The notes: generated by a model not told the origin, from the letters alone. A stretch of DNA of 64,000 nucleotides from Streptomyces sp. NA02950 (GCF_013364155.1 NZ_CP054916.1:9392001-9456000); one strand, 5' to 3'; shown: positions 31,174 through 41,361, numbered from the stretch's first letter. Translations and numbers: made by a program.

Positions 31174-34100
31174 TCAGTACGGGTCGGACCCGTCGTCCAT
31201 GGAGTCCGTGAGATCGCGGGCGACGGCCTCGACGTGCGGTGGGTGCAGCATCGTGTAGTGATCGGCGTGGACTGGGCGGGCGGTGAACGCACCGTCGGTG
31301 CTGCCGCGCCAGCTTTCCGCACGGGCCGCGCCCTCCGCGTCGGCGGAGTGGAAGTACAGCAGGGGCCCCGGGTACGGGGCCGGTTCGTACCCGGCGAGGG
31401 CGTGCGCGTTCGCCCGGAAGACGCGGTAGGCGCGTTCGAACTGATCCGGCCCCAGGTCGGGGAGGGCCTTGGCGGCCCGCAGTGCGCCGAGCAGCCGAGC
31501 CGGCGGCGCGGCAGCGCCGTCCGCCGTGCCGGCCCCCGGGCGCGCCGCGGCGCGTTCCAGCGGCAGCGGGGGGAGTCCGGCCGCCCGGCAGAGGTCCTCC
31601 GCGAAGTGCCGCATCAGGGATTCCTCGTCGAACTCCCCGGCCTCCGCGGTCGCGGGCCGGCCGGCTCCGCCCGGGTGGCCGGTGTCCAGGAGGGCGAGGA
31701 GTTCGACCTCCTGACCGGCCGCACGCAGTTCCGCGGCCATCTCCCGTGCGACCAGGCCGCCGAGGGACCAGCCCAGGAGCCGGTACGGGCCGTGCGGCTG
31801 GACGCGGAGCAGCTCGATCAGATAGCGCTCGGTCATCGCCCCGACGGTCGGCAGCGGGTCGGCCCCGGGCTCGAAACCCCGGGCGGCGAACGCGTGGACG
31901 GGCTGGTCCTCGGGGAGGGCGGCCGTCAGTTCCCGGTAGCAGAACACGTTCCCACCGATGGGATGGACGAGGAACAGGGGGCGTCGGGTACCGCCGGCGC
32001 GCAGCGTGACCAGCGACGTGTTCCGCTGGGTGCCCTCCTCGGGCGAGCGCAGCAGCGCGGCCTGCGCCGCCACGGTGGGGCAGTCGAGCACGGCCGAGAG
32101 CGGCAGCCGGGTGCCGAACTCCGCGCGGATGAGGGAGACCAGGCGCAGCGCCGACAGGGAGTGCCCCCCGAGTTCGAAGAAGTCGTCGTCGACGCCGATC
32201 GGTCCGGTTCCGAACAGGCCCTCCCAGACGGAGAGCAGCCGTACCTCCCAGGGGTCCCGGGGCGGGACACGGAGGGTTGGAGCCTCCGTCATGGGCGCCC
32301 CCAGCGCGGGCAGGGCCTTGCGGTCGACCTTGCCGCTGGAGGTCAGGGGCATGTGGTCGATGCGGCGCCACGCCGAGGGGACCATATGCTTCGGCAGCTT
32401 CTGCCCGAGGAACGACTTGCAGGCCGTCAGGTCCGGCTCGCCGCCGGATGCCGGCACCACATAGGCGGTCAGACGGTCCGACTCCAGCAGCACCGCGCAG
32501 GCCCGTACCGACGGGTGACCGCCCAGTACCGCCTCTATCTCGCCCGGTTCCACCCGCATGCCGTTGATCTTCATCTGGTCGTCGGCCCGGCCGGCGAACT
32601 CCAGGACGCCGTCCGGGAGCCACCGCGCGAGGTCACCGGTGCGGTACAGCCGCAGACGGGTACCGTCGGGACGGCTGAGGTATATGAAGCGCTCCGCGGT
32701 CAGCTCGGGCCGGCGGTGGTACCCATCGGCGAGGCACACGCCGCCGAGGTGGAGTTCACCGGTCACGCCGAGCGGCACCGGGTTCAGGTCCCGGTCGAGT
32801 ACAAGGGTCTCGGTGTTGGCGATGGGGCGGCCGATGGGCACGACCTCCGGCCCGTCGGCGCGGCAGTGCCAGAAGGTCACGTCCACCGCGGCCTCCGTCG
32901 GGCCGTAGAGGTTGTGCAGATCGGCGTCCAGGAATCCCATACAGCGCTGCTGCAGATCGTGGACGAGCGCCTCACCACTGCAGAAGACCCTGGTCAGCCC
33001 GGCACAACGGGCGATCTCGCGGTCGTCCAGGGAATCCAGGAACGCCTGCAGCATGGACGGGACGAAGTGGACCGTGCTCACCCCCTCGCGCTCGATCAGC
33101 CCGGCCAGGTACTCCGGGTCGCGGTGGCCGCCGGGCCGGGCCAGCACCACGGTGGCGCCCGAGATCAGTGGCCAGAAGAACTCCCACACCGAGACGTCGA
33201 AGGTGTACGGAGTCTTCTGCAGCACCCTTTCGCGCTCGGCGAGCCGGTACGCGTGCTGCATCCACAGGAGCCGGTTGCTGATCGCGCGGTGCGGGACCAC
33301 CACTCCCTTCGGACGGCCGGTGGAGCCGGATGTGAAGATCATGTAGGCCGGGTCCTGCGGTCCCGCGGTGTCCGGGACGTCGTCCGGCGGGTACGCCGCC
33401 CACCGCGGATCACGGCCGTCGACGCACTCGACCACGGCTCCCGTGCCGTTCAGACGGTCCCTGCCGGCCACGGTGCTCAACACCACGACCGGCTCCGCCT
33501 CCTCCAGCAGCTCGCGTACCCGGTCGGCCGGGTCCTCACGGGAGACCGGCACGTACGCGGCTCCCGCCTTGAGCACGGCGAGCAGCCCGATCATCAGCTC
33601 CGGTGACCGGTCCAGGTGGAGAGCGACGAAACGGCCCGGTGCGGCACCCAGCTCGCGCAGACGGTGGGCGAGCCGGTTGGCGCGCTCCGTCAACTCCCGG
33701 TACGTGAGTGACTCTCCCTCGCAGCGGACCGCCGGAATGTCCGGCGTGCGTCCGGCCTGCCGGTCGATGATCCGGTGCAGCACCTGGTCACCGGGGAAGT
33801 GCCGACCGGTGTCGTTCCACTTCCGCTGCTGCTCCAGTTCGCCGGCGGACAGCAGCGGGGTGTGCGCGTACGGCAGGCCGGGGTCCGCCGCCATGGCACG
33901 CAGCGCGTTGAGGTAGTAGTCGCCGAACAGGCCGATCTGTTCGGCTGCGAAACGGCCTGAGTCGTACCGAAGGGCCATCACCAGCGCCCCGGCGGTCCCG
34001 TCGAGGGAGAATTCGACACCGAAGGGGAAGCTGGAGTGCGCGGCCCACTTCTCGTCCAGCACCTGGAGGTCGTCGTACCCGCCGACCGAGTCGTAGACGT

Positions 34101-37100
34101 GGAAGTGCGTGTAGTTGAAGTACGTCTCCAGGACGGGGGCGTCCGCGCCGAGCGAGCTGAGTTCCGCCAGCGGGAACCGACGGTGCTCCTGGAGCCGCTG
34201 GTCCACTGCGGCGGTGTGGCCGACGAGATCGAGCCAGCTCCCGCCGGGCAGCCGGCCGCGCATCGGGACGGTGTTCAGGAAGACGCCCAGAACCCTGTCG
34301 CCGTCCTGCTCCTCGACCCTGCCGTTGTACACGACGCCGGTGAGCACGTCGTCGCTGCCACCGAGCACGGCCAGCACGCGCAGGTGCGCGGCGAGCAGCA
34401 CGATCCGTACGGGCACCCCGAGCAGATCGGCCAGTTCCAGGACGTCGTCGGACAGCGATGCCGGAAAAGGCACGTCCGCGCAGGCCATGGCCGCGTCCGC
34501 CGCCGCAGGCCGCGGCCATCGCGGCAGCGTCGTCCGTCGCGCTCCCGCGAGTTCGGCGGCCCAGAACGTCCGCTCGTCCGCACTGTCACGGGCCGCCCGT
34601 TCCAGCTCGACGAAGGTGCGGAAGCGCGACCTGGGAGGATCGGCTGGCCGCGGGTCGGCGGTGCCCGTCACCTCGTCGCGGTACCGGCTGAACAGCTCGG
34701 CCAGCAGCGACCGTTCGCTCCAGCCGTCCAGGATCGCGTGGTGCTCGACGACCAGCAGCTGGAACGTGTCCGCTGAGCGCCGCTGCACGTGGAAGCGGAT
34801 CAACGGCGCGGTCCGCCATGCGAACGGCCGCCGCCGCTCGGCACGGAACCGTTCCTCGACCGCCGCCTGCTGCGCCTCCGCAGAAAGGTGGCTGAGGTCC
34901 TCGAAGGACAGCGGCAGGGGAACGTCCTCGTGGACGAGGTGCATCGGTTCGTCGAAGGTGTCCAGGTCGAAGGAGACCCGCAGGATCTCGTGCCGGGCCA
35001 GCACGCTCCGTACCGCACGGCGCCACGCCTCTTCCGAGTACGCGGCACGGAGGTGGTAGCTCGTGACGTTGTGGTAGAGCTGCTCCGTGCCGTCCGCGCC
35101 ACTGCCCGCCGTCAGTTCGCTGTGGTAGATCATGCCGGCCTGCAGGGCGGACAGCGGAAAGGCGTCGGTCACGCCCTCGGGCACCTTGGCCCGGTCGTGT
35201 CGGCTCAGCGCGGTGAAGGGGGCGTCCGAGCGGGCCTGCGAGGTCGCGGAGACCCTACGCACGACCGGAGCGAGTTCCCGTATCGTCTGCCGGCGCGCCA
35301 GCTCGGCGATGTCGAAGTCCAGCCCGTGTTCGCGGGCCGAGGCCAGGATCTGGATGCTCCGGATGGAGTCGCCGCCGGACGAGTAGTAGGGGGAGTCGAT
35401 GCCGATCCGGTCGTGCCCGAGGACCTCCGCCCACAGCCGCACGAGGGTGCGTTCCACATGATCGCGTCCGGCGACGAGGTCCGTCGAGGGAGCGGCCCGC
35501 AGCTGCTTCGGATGGGGCAGCCGGGCACGGTCCACCTTGCCGTTGACGGTCAGCGGGAACGCGTCCAGGACCACCAGGAATGCCGGGATCATGTAGTCGG
35601 GCAGCCGGTCCGCCAGCTCGGCCCGCAGCGCGTTCTCGTCCAGTTCGCCGTCCGCGGTGAGGAGGTACCCGGTGAGGTGGTCGCCGCCCGGCGGGTCCGA
35701 CTGCAGGACCACCACGGCGTCCTCCACGCCTGGGTGCTGCGACAACGCGGCCTCGACCTCGCCCAGTTCGATACGGAAGCCACGCAGCTGCACCTGGTCG
35801 TCCAGCCGCCCGCAGTACTCCATGTCCCCGCCCGGCAACTGCCGCACCAGGTCACCGGTGCGGTAGATGCGGGCGTGCGGCCCACCGCCGAAGGGGTGCG
35901 GCAGGAACCGCTCGGCGGTCAGCTCCGGCCGGTCCAGATAGCCCCGTGCCAGCCCCGCACCGCCGACGTACAGCTCTCCCGCGACGCCCTGCGGCACCGG
36001 ACGGCCGTGCGGGTCGAGCACGTAGAGCTGGAGGTCGTGGAGGGGGACCCCGATGGCACTGGGCCGGTCGGCGGCCGTGTCCTCGAAGGTGACGGGCCGG
36101 TAGGTCACGTGGACCGTGGTCTCGGTGATGCCGTACATGTTCACCAGCTGCGGCCGCTCGTCCCCGTGCCGCAGCATCCAGGGGCGCAGCGCCGGCAGGT
36201 CGAGTGCTTCGCCGCCGAAGACGACGTAGCGCAGCGCCAGGGGGGCGTCCTCGCCGACGGGGTCCGCGGCCTCCGCCTTCATCAACTGGTGGAAAGCGGA
36301 GGGCGTCTGGCTGAGGACGGTCACACCGGTGCGGCGCAGCAGCCGCAGCATCTTCTCGGGGGACCGGCTCACCTCGTACGGGACCACGACGAGCGTGCCG
36401 CCGTGGAGCAGCGCTCCCCAGATCTCCCAGACCGAGAAGTCGAACGCGTAGGAGTGGAACAGGCTCCACACGTCCCGTTCGGTGAAGCCGAACCAGGCCC
36501 GCGTGGAGCTGAAGAGCCGCGTGATGTTGCGGTGCGGGATCAGCGTCCCCTTCGGGTGGCCGGTGGACCCGGAGGTGTAGATGACGTACGCCAGGCTGTC
36601 CGCCGTCGCCGTGCGTTCGGGGGCGCGTCCGGCACCCGCGGCGTCGCTCAGGGCCTCCTCGCTCACGTCGACCACCCGGCCGCCGAACCCGTCGGCCGGC
36701 CCCGTGCCCTCGCCGGCCCGGACCAGGTGGGTGATCCCCGAGTCCTCGACGATGTAGCGCAGGCGGGCGGGGGCGGAGGACGGATCGAGCGGGACGTACG
36801 CGCCGCCGGCCTTGAGGATGCCCAGGATCGCCACGACGAGGTTGGCCGACCGGTCCATCGAGAGGCCGACCAGTGTCTCGGGGCCCACACCGAGTGCACG
36901 TAACCGGTGCGCGAGCCGATTGCTGCGCCGGTCCAGCTCACGGTAGGTCAGGGTGGTCCCCTCGTGGATCACGGCGATGGCGTCCGGGCGCCGCCGCGCC
37001 TGCTCCGTGAAGAGGTCGTGGCAGCAGGGCTCGTCCTGTACGGGTTCGGCCGACGGCGGCGCCGGCCGGGCGGATTCCCGCTCGTCCAGGATGTCCAGGG

Positions 37101-38445
37101 CGGCCACGGACCGGTCGGGGTCCTTCGCGATGCCGGTCAGCAGCCGGCAGTAGGAGTCGGCCAACTGCTGGAGGGCCAGTCCGTGGAGCAGACCACCGGG
37201 GCAGCGGAGCACGGCGCGGGGTTCGTCGCCGTCCAGGACGACTTCGAGACCGAGGGCGTACGGACCGGTGAATGATCCGGAGTCCGGCGCCGCACCCAGC
37301 TCCGTGATCGCCCCGCCGGGAACCGGCAGGGACGGCCGACGGGCGCCGGTCTCGGCGAACGCCACGGTGTACCCGGGAAACAGTGCGGTCGCGTCGCCGG
37401 AGTCCGGCGGGGGCGCGAGGCTCTCCAACGGCAGGGTCCGGTACCCCCCGGCCTGTGCCGCCACCGCGGCCGTGCGCCGCAGCGCCTCCCGGAATGACGG
37501 CGCGTCGGCCAGCTCGCAGCGCAGTACGCGGATGGTCTCCAGGCGGCCCACCGTGTCCCGGAACCGGTCGTCCGCCCGGTCCGCGGCCACGACTCCCAGC
37601 CGGACGTCGGACGGGCCGCCGTACCGGCCGACCAGGACCGCGAAGACGGTCAGCAGCCCGGTGGACACGGAGGTGCCGGCCTCCTGGCACTGTGTGTCCA
37701 GCGCGCGCACGGCCTCGCCCGGCAGCGGAAAGGCGAACGGTTCGGCGTCCAGCGCCAAGCCCTCCGCGGCGTACGGCCGCACGAAGGGCAGCCGCAGGCC
37801 ACCCGGCTCCCCGGCCGGCTGCTTCTGCCGGAAGTCCAGCTCCGCCCTGGCCTCCGCGGCGCCCAGCCGTTCCTCCTGCCAGGCGACGAAGTCCGCGTAC
37901 TGGCGCGCCGGTCGTGATGCCGTGGCGCGCCCGCCGTCCACCAGGGAACCGTAGGCGTCGGCGAGTTCGGTGCCAATGATCTCCATGGAACGCCTGTCGG
38001 CGACGGTGTGGTGCGCGACGAGCAGCAGCGTGGGAGGAGTATCCGGCGCGCGTACCAGGACGGCCCGGAACGGGGGAGCGGCGTGCAGGTCGAACGGCCG
38101 GGCCGCCTCCCGTGTGAGCTGCCGCCGTGCCGCCGCCGCGTCCGCGACGTCGATGACCCGCCAGTCCGGCCGCGCGGACCCGTCGACCAGCAGACCGACC
38201 GTCCCGTCGTGCTCGGCGAACCGGGTGCGCAGCGCCTCGTGCCGGAGTACGACCGCCCGGACCGCCTCGTGGACCAAGGTGTCGTCCGCCGACGTGGGCA
38301 GGGCGTAACAGCGCACCACGGCGCCGGCCGCGGGTGCCGCCCTGTGCAGCCGGTACAGATGCTGCTGGGTCAGGGGAGCGGGGAGAACTCGGGGTGCTTG
38401 CCGGGGCACCGCGGCTTCGGTGACGGCCACATGATCATCGGTCAT
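31174..38445 (-). CDS. Bimodular NRPS C-A-T-C-A-T-TE (predicted Thr-like, Ser)
   Basis: 2423 residues; the ATG at 38445 has AAGG about ten bases upstream. C1 (about 20-440) has HHTVADR, the motif Gly replaced by Arg. A1 (about 470-960): pocket reads D-F-W-S-V-G-M-V-H-K, close to the threonine code. T1 has GGDSI (Ser1027). C2 (about 1085-1510) has HHAILDG. A2 (about 1540-2030): pocket D-V-W-H-F-S-L-V-D-K, the classic serine code. T2 has LGGHSL (Ser2096). A type I TE (about 2150-2423) has GWSLGG (Ser2227), a following Asp (LLDTGHP) and His (ADHYTML). There is no epimerase or methyltransferase domain. As the only protein with a TE it should be the last synthetase and release the peptide. Confidence 0.95.
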   Translation of the reverse strand: MTDDHVAVTEAAVPRQAPRVLPAPLTQQHLYRLHRAAPAAGAVVRCYALPTSADDTLVHEAVRAVVLRHEALRTRFAEHDGTVGLLVDGSARPDWRVIDVADAAAARRQLTREAARPFDLHAAPPFRAVLVRAPDTPPTLLLVAHHTVADRRSMEIIGTELADAYGSLVDGGRATASRPARQYADFVAWQEERLGAAEARAELDFRQKQPAGEPGGLRLPFVRPYAAEGLALDAEPFAFPLPGEAVRALDTQCQEAGTSVSTGLLTVFAVLVGRYGGPSDVRLGVVAADRADDRFRDTVGRLETIRVLRCELADAPSFREALRRTAAVAAQAGGYRTLPLESLAPPPDSGDATALFPGYTVAFAETGARRPSLPVPGGAITELGAAPDSGSFTGPYALGLEVVLDGDEPRAVLRCPGGLLHGLALQQLADSYCRLLTGIAKDPDRSVAALDILDERESARPAPPSAEPVQDEPCCHDLFTEQARRRPDAIAVIHEGTTLTYRELDRRSNRLAHRLRALGVGPETLVGLSMDRSANLVVAILGILKAGGAYVPLDPSSAPARLRYIVEDSGITHLVRAGEGTGPADGFGGRVVDVSEEALSDAAGAGRAPERTATADSLAYVIYTSGSTGHPKGTLIPHRNITRLFSSTRAWFGFTERDVWSLFHSYAFDFSVWEIWGALLHGGTLVVVPYEVSRSPEKMLRLLRRTGVTVLSQTPSAFHQLMKAEAADPVGEDAPLALRYVVFGGEALDLPALRPWMLRHGDERPQLVNMYGITETTVHVTYRPVTFEDTAADRPSAIGVPLHDLQLYVLDPHGRPVPQGVAGELYVGGAGLARGYLDRPELTAERFLPHPFGGGPHARIYRTGDLVRQLPGGDMEYCGRLDDQVQLRGFRIELGEVEAALSQHPGVEDAVVVLQSDPPGGDHLTGYLLTADGELDENALRAELADRLPDYMIPAFLVVLDAFPLTVNGKVDRARLPHPKQLRAAPSTDLVAGRDHVERTLVRLWAEVLGHDRIGIDSPYYSSGGDSIRSIQILASAREHGLDFDIAELARRQTIRELAPVVRRVSATSQARSDAPFTALSRHDRAKVPEGVTDAFPLSALQAGMIYHSELTAGSGADGTEQLYHNVTSYHLRAAYSEEAWRRAVRSVLARHEILRVSFDLDTFDEPMHLVHEDVPLPLSFEDLSHLSAEAQQAAVEERFRAERRRPFAWRTAPLIRFHVQRRSADTFQLLVVEHHAILDGWSERSLLAELFSRYRDEVTGTADPRPADPPRSRFRTFVELERAARDSADERTFWAAELAGARRTTLPRWPRPAAADAAMACADVPFPASLSDDVLELADLLGVPVRIVLLAAHLRVLAVLGGSDDVLTGVVYNGRVEEQDGDRVLGVFLNTVPMRGRLPGGSWLDLVGHTAAVDQRLQEHRRFPLAELSSLGADAPVLETYFNYTHFHVYDSVGGYDDLQVLDEKWAAHSSFPFGVEFSLDGTAGALVMALRYDSGRFAAEQIGLFGDYYLNALRAMAADPGLPYAHTPLLSAGELEQQRKWNDTGRHFPGDQVLHRIIDRQAGRTPDIPAVRCEGESLTYRELTERANRLAHRLRELGAAPGRFVALHLDRSPELMIGLLAVLKAGAAYVPVSREDPADRVRELLEEAEPVVVLSTVAGRDRLNGTGAVVECVDGRDPRWAAYPPDDVPDTAGPQDPAYMIFTSGSTGRPKGVVVPHRAISNRLLWMQHAYRLAERERVLQKTPYTFDVSVWEFFWPLISGATVVLARPGGHRDPEYLAGLIEREGVSTVHFVPSMLQAFLDSLDDREIARCAGLTRVFCSGEALVHDLQQRCMGFLDADLHNLYGPTEAAVDVTFWHCRADGPEVVPIGRPIANTETLVLDRDLNPVPLGVTGELHLGGVCLADGYHRRPELTAERFIYLSRPDGTRLRLYRTGDLARWLPDGVLEFAGRADDQMKINGMRVEPGEIEAVLGGHPSVRACAVLLESDRLTAYVVPASGGEPDLTACKSFLGQKLPKHMVPSAWRRIDHMPLTSSGKVDRKALPALGAPMTEAPTLRVPPRDPWEVRLLSVWEGLFGTGPIGVDDDFFELGGHSLSALRLVSLIRAEFGTRLPLSAVLDCPTVAAQAALLRSPEEGTQRNTSLVTLRAGGTRRPLFLVHPIGGNVFCYRELTAALPEDQPVHAFAARGFEPGADPLPTVGAMTERYLIELLRVQPHGPYRLLGWSLGGLVAREMAAELRAAGQEVELLALLDTGHPGGAGRPATAEAGEFDEESLMRHFAEDLCRAAGLPPLPLERAAARPGAGTADGAAAPPARLLGALRAAKALPDLGPDQFERAYRVFRANAHALAGYEPAPYPGPLLYFHSADAEGAARAESWRGSTDGAFTARPVHADHYTMLHPPHVEAVARDLTDSMDDGSDPY

Positions 38446-38780
38446 TCGGCAAGCCTTCCCATGGCGCGCGCCTCCTGTGGGACATTCTTCGCTGCGCACA
38501 CCGATGTGCGGAGGAATGAACGGAATTCACTCGGACCGGTGCCGGGAATCCGGGCGGGGTGCCTTCCTCGGGGGAATCAGCTTGTCCGGGCTGCGCCGGT
38601 CGAGTCAACGAATCCGCACCACCTTGCCGTGGCACGAACGCCAATGAATGCCGCCCGACCCACTTTCGTGTGCGCCGGTCCCCACCAAAGTACGGTCCCC
38701 GTCGAGTGGTGGCCCGTGATTATTCTTGGTGCGCCGTGCCGTCGGCACCGAATGCCCTATCGACCGGGAGTTGACATCAA
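38446..38780. promoter_or_regulatory. Divergent intergenic region between the NRPS and thioesterase II genes
   Basis: 335 bp between divergent cluster genes, so it should hold promoters for the NRPS (-) and the TEII/DUF885 pair (+). No coding frame is convincing. I see no clear repeated operator; a short partial dyad (GAATGAACGGAATTCACTC) lies near 38513. Confidence 0.45.
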
Positions 38781-39590
38781 ATGCCGCAACGGGTCCCATG
38801 GCTCAGGGAATTCCATACCGGTCAGGGGTCAGAGGGAACGCTGGTCATGTTTCCGCACGCCGGAGGTTCGGCGAGTTCGTTCCGTGCGTATTCGGCGGCG
38901 CTGTCCCCGCGGTTCAGAGTCCTCTGCGTGCAGTACCCCGGGCGGCAGGACCGTGTGCGGGACGCACTCGTCGACGACGTCCGGGAGCTGGCCCGGGGGG
39001 TGGCGGCGGACCTGGCACGCCTCGACGACCGGCCGCCGGCGTTCTTCGGCCACAGCATGGGGGCGGTGATCGCCTTCGAGGCCGCCCGTCTGCTCCAGGA
39101 GGCCACCGGACGGGGCCCGGCGCGGCTCTTCGCGTCCGGCAGGGCGGCGCCCGCCCGGCCCGCCCGGAGCACCGCCCCGCTGGTCCACCTGATGAGTGAC
39201 GCCGATCTGACGGCCCACCTCCGTCAGTCGACCGCCACCGACCCGAGGGTGGCCGCAGACGCCGATCTGCTGAAATCCATCCTGCCGCCGCTGCGCAGCG
39301 ACTACCGGGCCGTCGAGACCTACCACTGCCCGCCCGGACGGCGGATCGCGTGCCCGGTCACCGTTCTGGTGGGGGACCAGGATCCGCTCGTCCCGCTGGA
39401 GAACGCCGCTGCCTGGTCCGAACACACCTCGGCCCACTGCGAACTCCTCACGTTCCCGGGCGGTGACCACTTCTATCTGCTGCCCTCGCACGACCGCGTC
39501 ATCGAGGTGATCATCGATCGCCTGGGCCGGGCACCGGCGCCCGCCGCGGCGGACGGAAACGGGAGGAGCACACGTCATGTCCAACCGTGA
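38781..39590 (+). CDS. Type II thioesterase (editing)
   Basis: 269 residues, alpha/beta hydrolase of the NRPS/PKS type II thioesterase family. Catalytic Ser92 in FFGHSMG, Asp in LVGDQDPLVPLE, His in GGDHFYLLP. It starts with MFPHAGGSASSFRAYS and VQYPGRQDR, both typical. It removes misprimed or stalled acyl groups from carrier domains. It overlaps the DUF885 gene by 14 bp. Confidence 0.95.
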   Translation: MPQRVPWLREFHTGQGSEGTLVMFPHAGGSASSFRAYSAALSPRFRVLCVQYPGRQDRVRDALVDDVRELARGVAADLARLDDRPPAFFGHSMGAVIAFEAARLLQEATGRGPARLFASGRAAPARPARSTAPLVHLMSDADLTAHLRQSTATDPRVAADADLLKSILPPLRSDYRAVETYHCPPGRRIACPVTVLVGDQDPLVPLENAAAWSEHTSAHCELLTFPGGDHFYLLPSHDRVIEVIIDRLGRAPAPAAADGNGRSTRHVQP

Positions 39591-41304
39591 CGGCGGACGT
39601 CCGGGCCAGCGGGGGGTGCACGCGCTCAGCGACGCCTATGTCGCCGACTACGCCGCCCTCGATCCGATCATGGCGACGTACCTCGGTATCCCCGGGAACG
39701 AACAGGACCTGACCGACTACTCCCCGGACGGTTACCTGGCCCGGGCGGAGCTGAGCGCCCGGGCGGTACGGCACATCGAGGCGGCGCGGCCGGCCGACGC
39801 GACCGAGCGGGTCGCACAGGCCGTCTTCGCCGAACGGGGCGGCGTGACACGGGAGGTGCACGACGCCGGGCTGGACCTGGGCGCCCTCAACGTGACGTTC
39901 AGCCCGGTGCAGCACCTGCGGGAGGTCTTCGACCTGATGCCCACCGGCACCGAGGAGGACTGGTCCGCGGTAGCGGTCCGGCTGGGCAGGGTGCCGCAGG
40001 CACTGACCGGTCTGCGGGCCTCACTGGACCGCGCGGCCGACACCGGCACGGTGACCGCGGCACGGCAGGTGGTCCGCGTCGCCGAACAGTGCGAGACCTG
40101 GGCGGGACTCCGCGGAGCGCCGTCCTACTTCGAGTCGTTCACGGACCCCGCGCGGCAGAACGGCACCAGCAGCATGCTGCTCGCCGCCCTCGACTCCGGC
40201 GCCCGCGCCGCCGCCGGCGCGTACGCCGGCTTCGCCGCGTTCCTGCGCGACGAACTGGCCTCCAGGGCGCCCGAGGGGGACGCCGTCGGCGCGGACGTCT
40301 ACCGGATCGCCTCGCGGCAGTTCACCGGCGCACGGCTGGACCTCCAGGAGGCGTACGCATGGGGCTGGGAGGAGTTCCTGCGCGTCGAGGCGGAGTTGCG
40401 CCAGGTCGCCGACCGGGTCCGCCGTGGTGCTACACCGGCCGCGGCGGCCGCCGTGCTGGACGCCGACCCCCGCTACCAGGTGCGTGGGCGGCAACAGCTG
40501 CTGGAGTGGATGCGGTCGCTGTCGGCGAAGGCACTGACGGCCCTGCGGGACCGCGAGTTCGACATCCCCGATGAGCTGATGACGCTGGACTGCCGGATCG
40601 CCCCGCCCGGCGGCGGCGTGGGCGCCTACTACAACGGGCCCACCCAGGACTTCAGCCGGCCGGGCACGATGTGGTGGTCGGTGCCCGCGGACCGGCACGT
40701 GTTCCCGACCTGGAGGGAGGCCACCACCGTCTACCACGAGGGCGCACCCGGCCATCACCTCCAGATCGGCACGGCGGTGCGATGCTCGGACCGGCTCAAC
40801 TCGTTCCAGCGACTGCTGTGCTGGGTGCCGGGCCACGGTGAGGGCTGGGCGCTGTACGCCGAGCGGCTCATGCGGGACCTGGGCCACCTCGACGACGGCG
40901 AACTGCTGGGCATGCTCGGCGCCCAGCTGCTGCGGTCCGCACGGGTCGTCATCGACCTCGGCATCCACCTCGAACTCGACCTTCCGGCCGGCTGCGGATT
41001 CCACGAAGGGGAACGCTGGAGCCCCGCACTGGGCCTGGAACTCCTGCTGAGCCGGACGATCGTCGACCCCGGCCAGGCCCGTGACGAGATCGACCGGTAC
41101 CTCGGCTGGCCCGGTCAGGCTCCCGCCTACAAACTGGGCGAGCGGCTGTGGCTCAGGGCCAGGGACGAGGCGCGCGAGCGGCACGGCGATACCTTCGACC
41201 TGCCGACCTTCCACCGGCAGGCACTGGAGATGGGCTCCATGGGGCTGGACACCCTGCGCGAGCAGCTCGACGCGCTGCCGGCCGGTGCGGAGCCCACTGG
41301 ATGA
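39577..41304 (+). CDS. DUF885 family putative zinc metallopeptidase
   Basis: 575 residues, full length for DUF885. The gluzincin-like metal site is H387-E388-G-A-P-G-H393-H394 (YHEGAPGHHLQ); GEGWALYAERLM and a Tyr-rich AYYNGPT segment are also family features. There is no signal peptide, so it acts in the cytoplasm. The 14-bp overlap with the type II thioesterase makes it a cluster gene. DUF885 members are peptidase-like, but few have been characterised. Possible jobs are hydrolysis of an amide in the product or a shunt (self-protection, maturation); nothing in the sequence chooses between these. Confidence 0.88.
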   Translation: MSNRDGGRPGQRGVHALSDAYVADYAALDPIMATYLGIPGNEQDLTDYSPDGYLARAELSARAVRHIEAARPADATERVAQAVFAERGGVTREVHDAGLDLGALNVTFSPVQHLREVFDLMPTGTEEDWSAVAVRLGRVPQALTGLRASLDRAADTGTVTAARQVVRVAEQCETWAGLRGAPSYFESFTDPARQNGTSSMLLAALDSGARAAAGAYAGFAAFLRDELASRAPEGDAVGADVYRIASRQFTGARLDLQEAYAWGWEEFLRVEAELRQVADRVRRGATPAAAAAVLDADPRYQVRGRQQLLEWMRSLSAKALTALRDREFDIPDELMTLDCRIAPPGGGVGAYYNGPTQDFSRPGTMWWSVPADRHVFPTWREATTVYHEGAPGHHLQIGTAVRCSDRLNSFQRLLCWVPGHGEGWALYAERLMRDLGHLDDGELLGMLGAQLLRSARVVIDLGIHLELDLPAGCGFHEGERWSPALGLELLLSRTIVDPGQARDEIDRYLGWPGQAPAYKLGERLWLRARDEARERHGDTFDLPTFHRQALEMGSMGLDTLREQLDALPAGAEPTG

Positions 41305-41328
41305 CCTGACCTGACCTGCCTGACCTGG

Positions 41329-41361
41329 GCCGGTGCCGCGGTGCGACTCCGTGACACCGGC
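41329..41361. terminator. Hairpin between convergent DUF885 and PKS genes
   Basis: GCCGGTG (41329-41335) pairs with CACCGGC (41355-41361) around a 19-nt loop, in the 85-bp gap between convergent stops. A short TGACC-type tandem repeat lies just before it (41303-41326). The stem is modest, so confidence is limited. Confidence 0.4.

Noticed and set aside
31085..32623. Upstream extension of the free-standing C-domain frame
   Set aside because: It lies inside the NRPS gene in another frame and is low complexity; GTG at 31084 with GAGGAG is the real start.
31021..33606. An ~860-codon + strand open frame opposite the NRPS gene
   Set aside because: No motif or ribosome site; the - strand encodes clear A-T-TE cores here. 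It is a codon-bias shadow.
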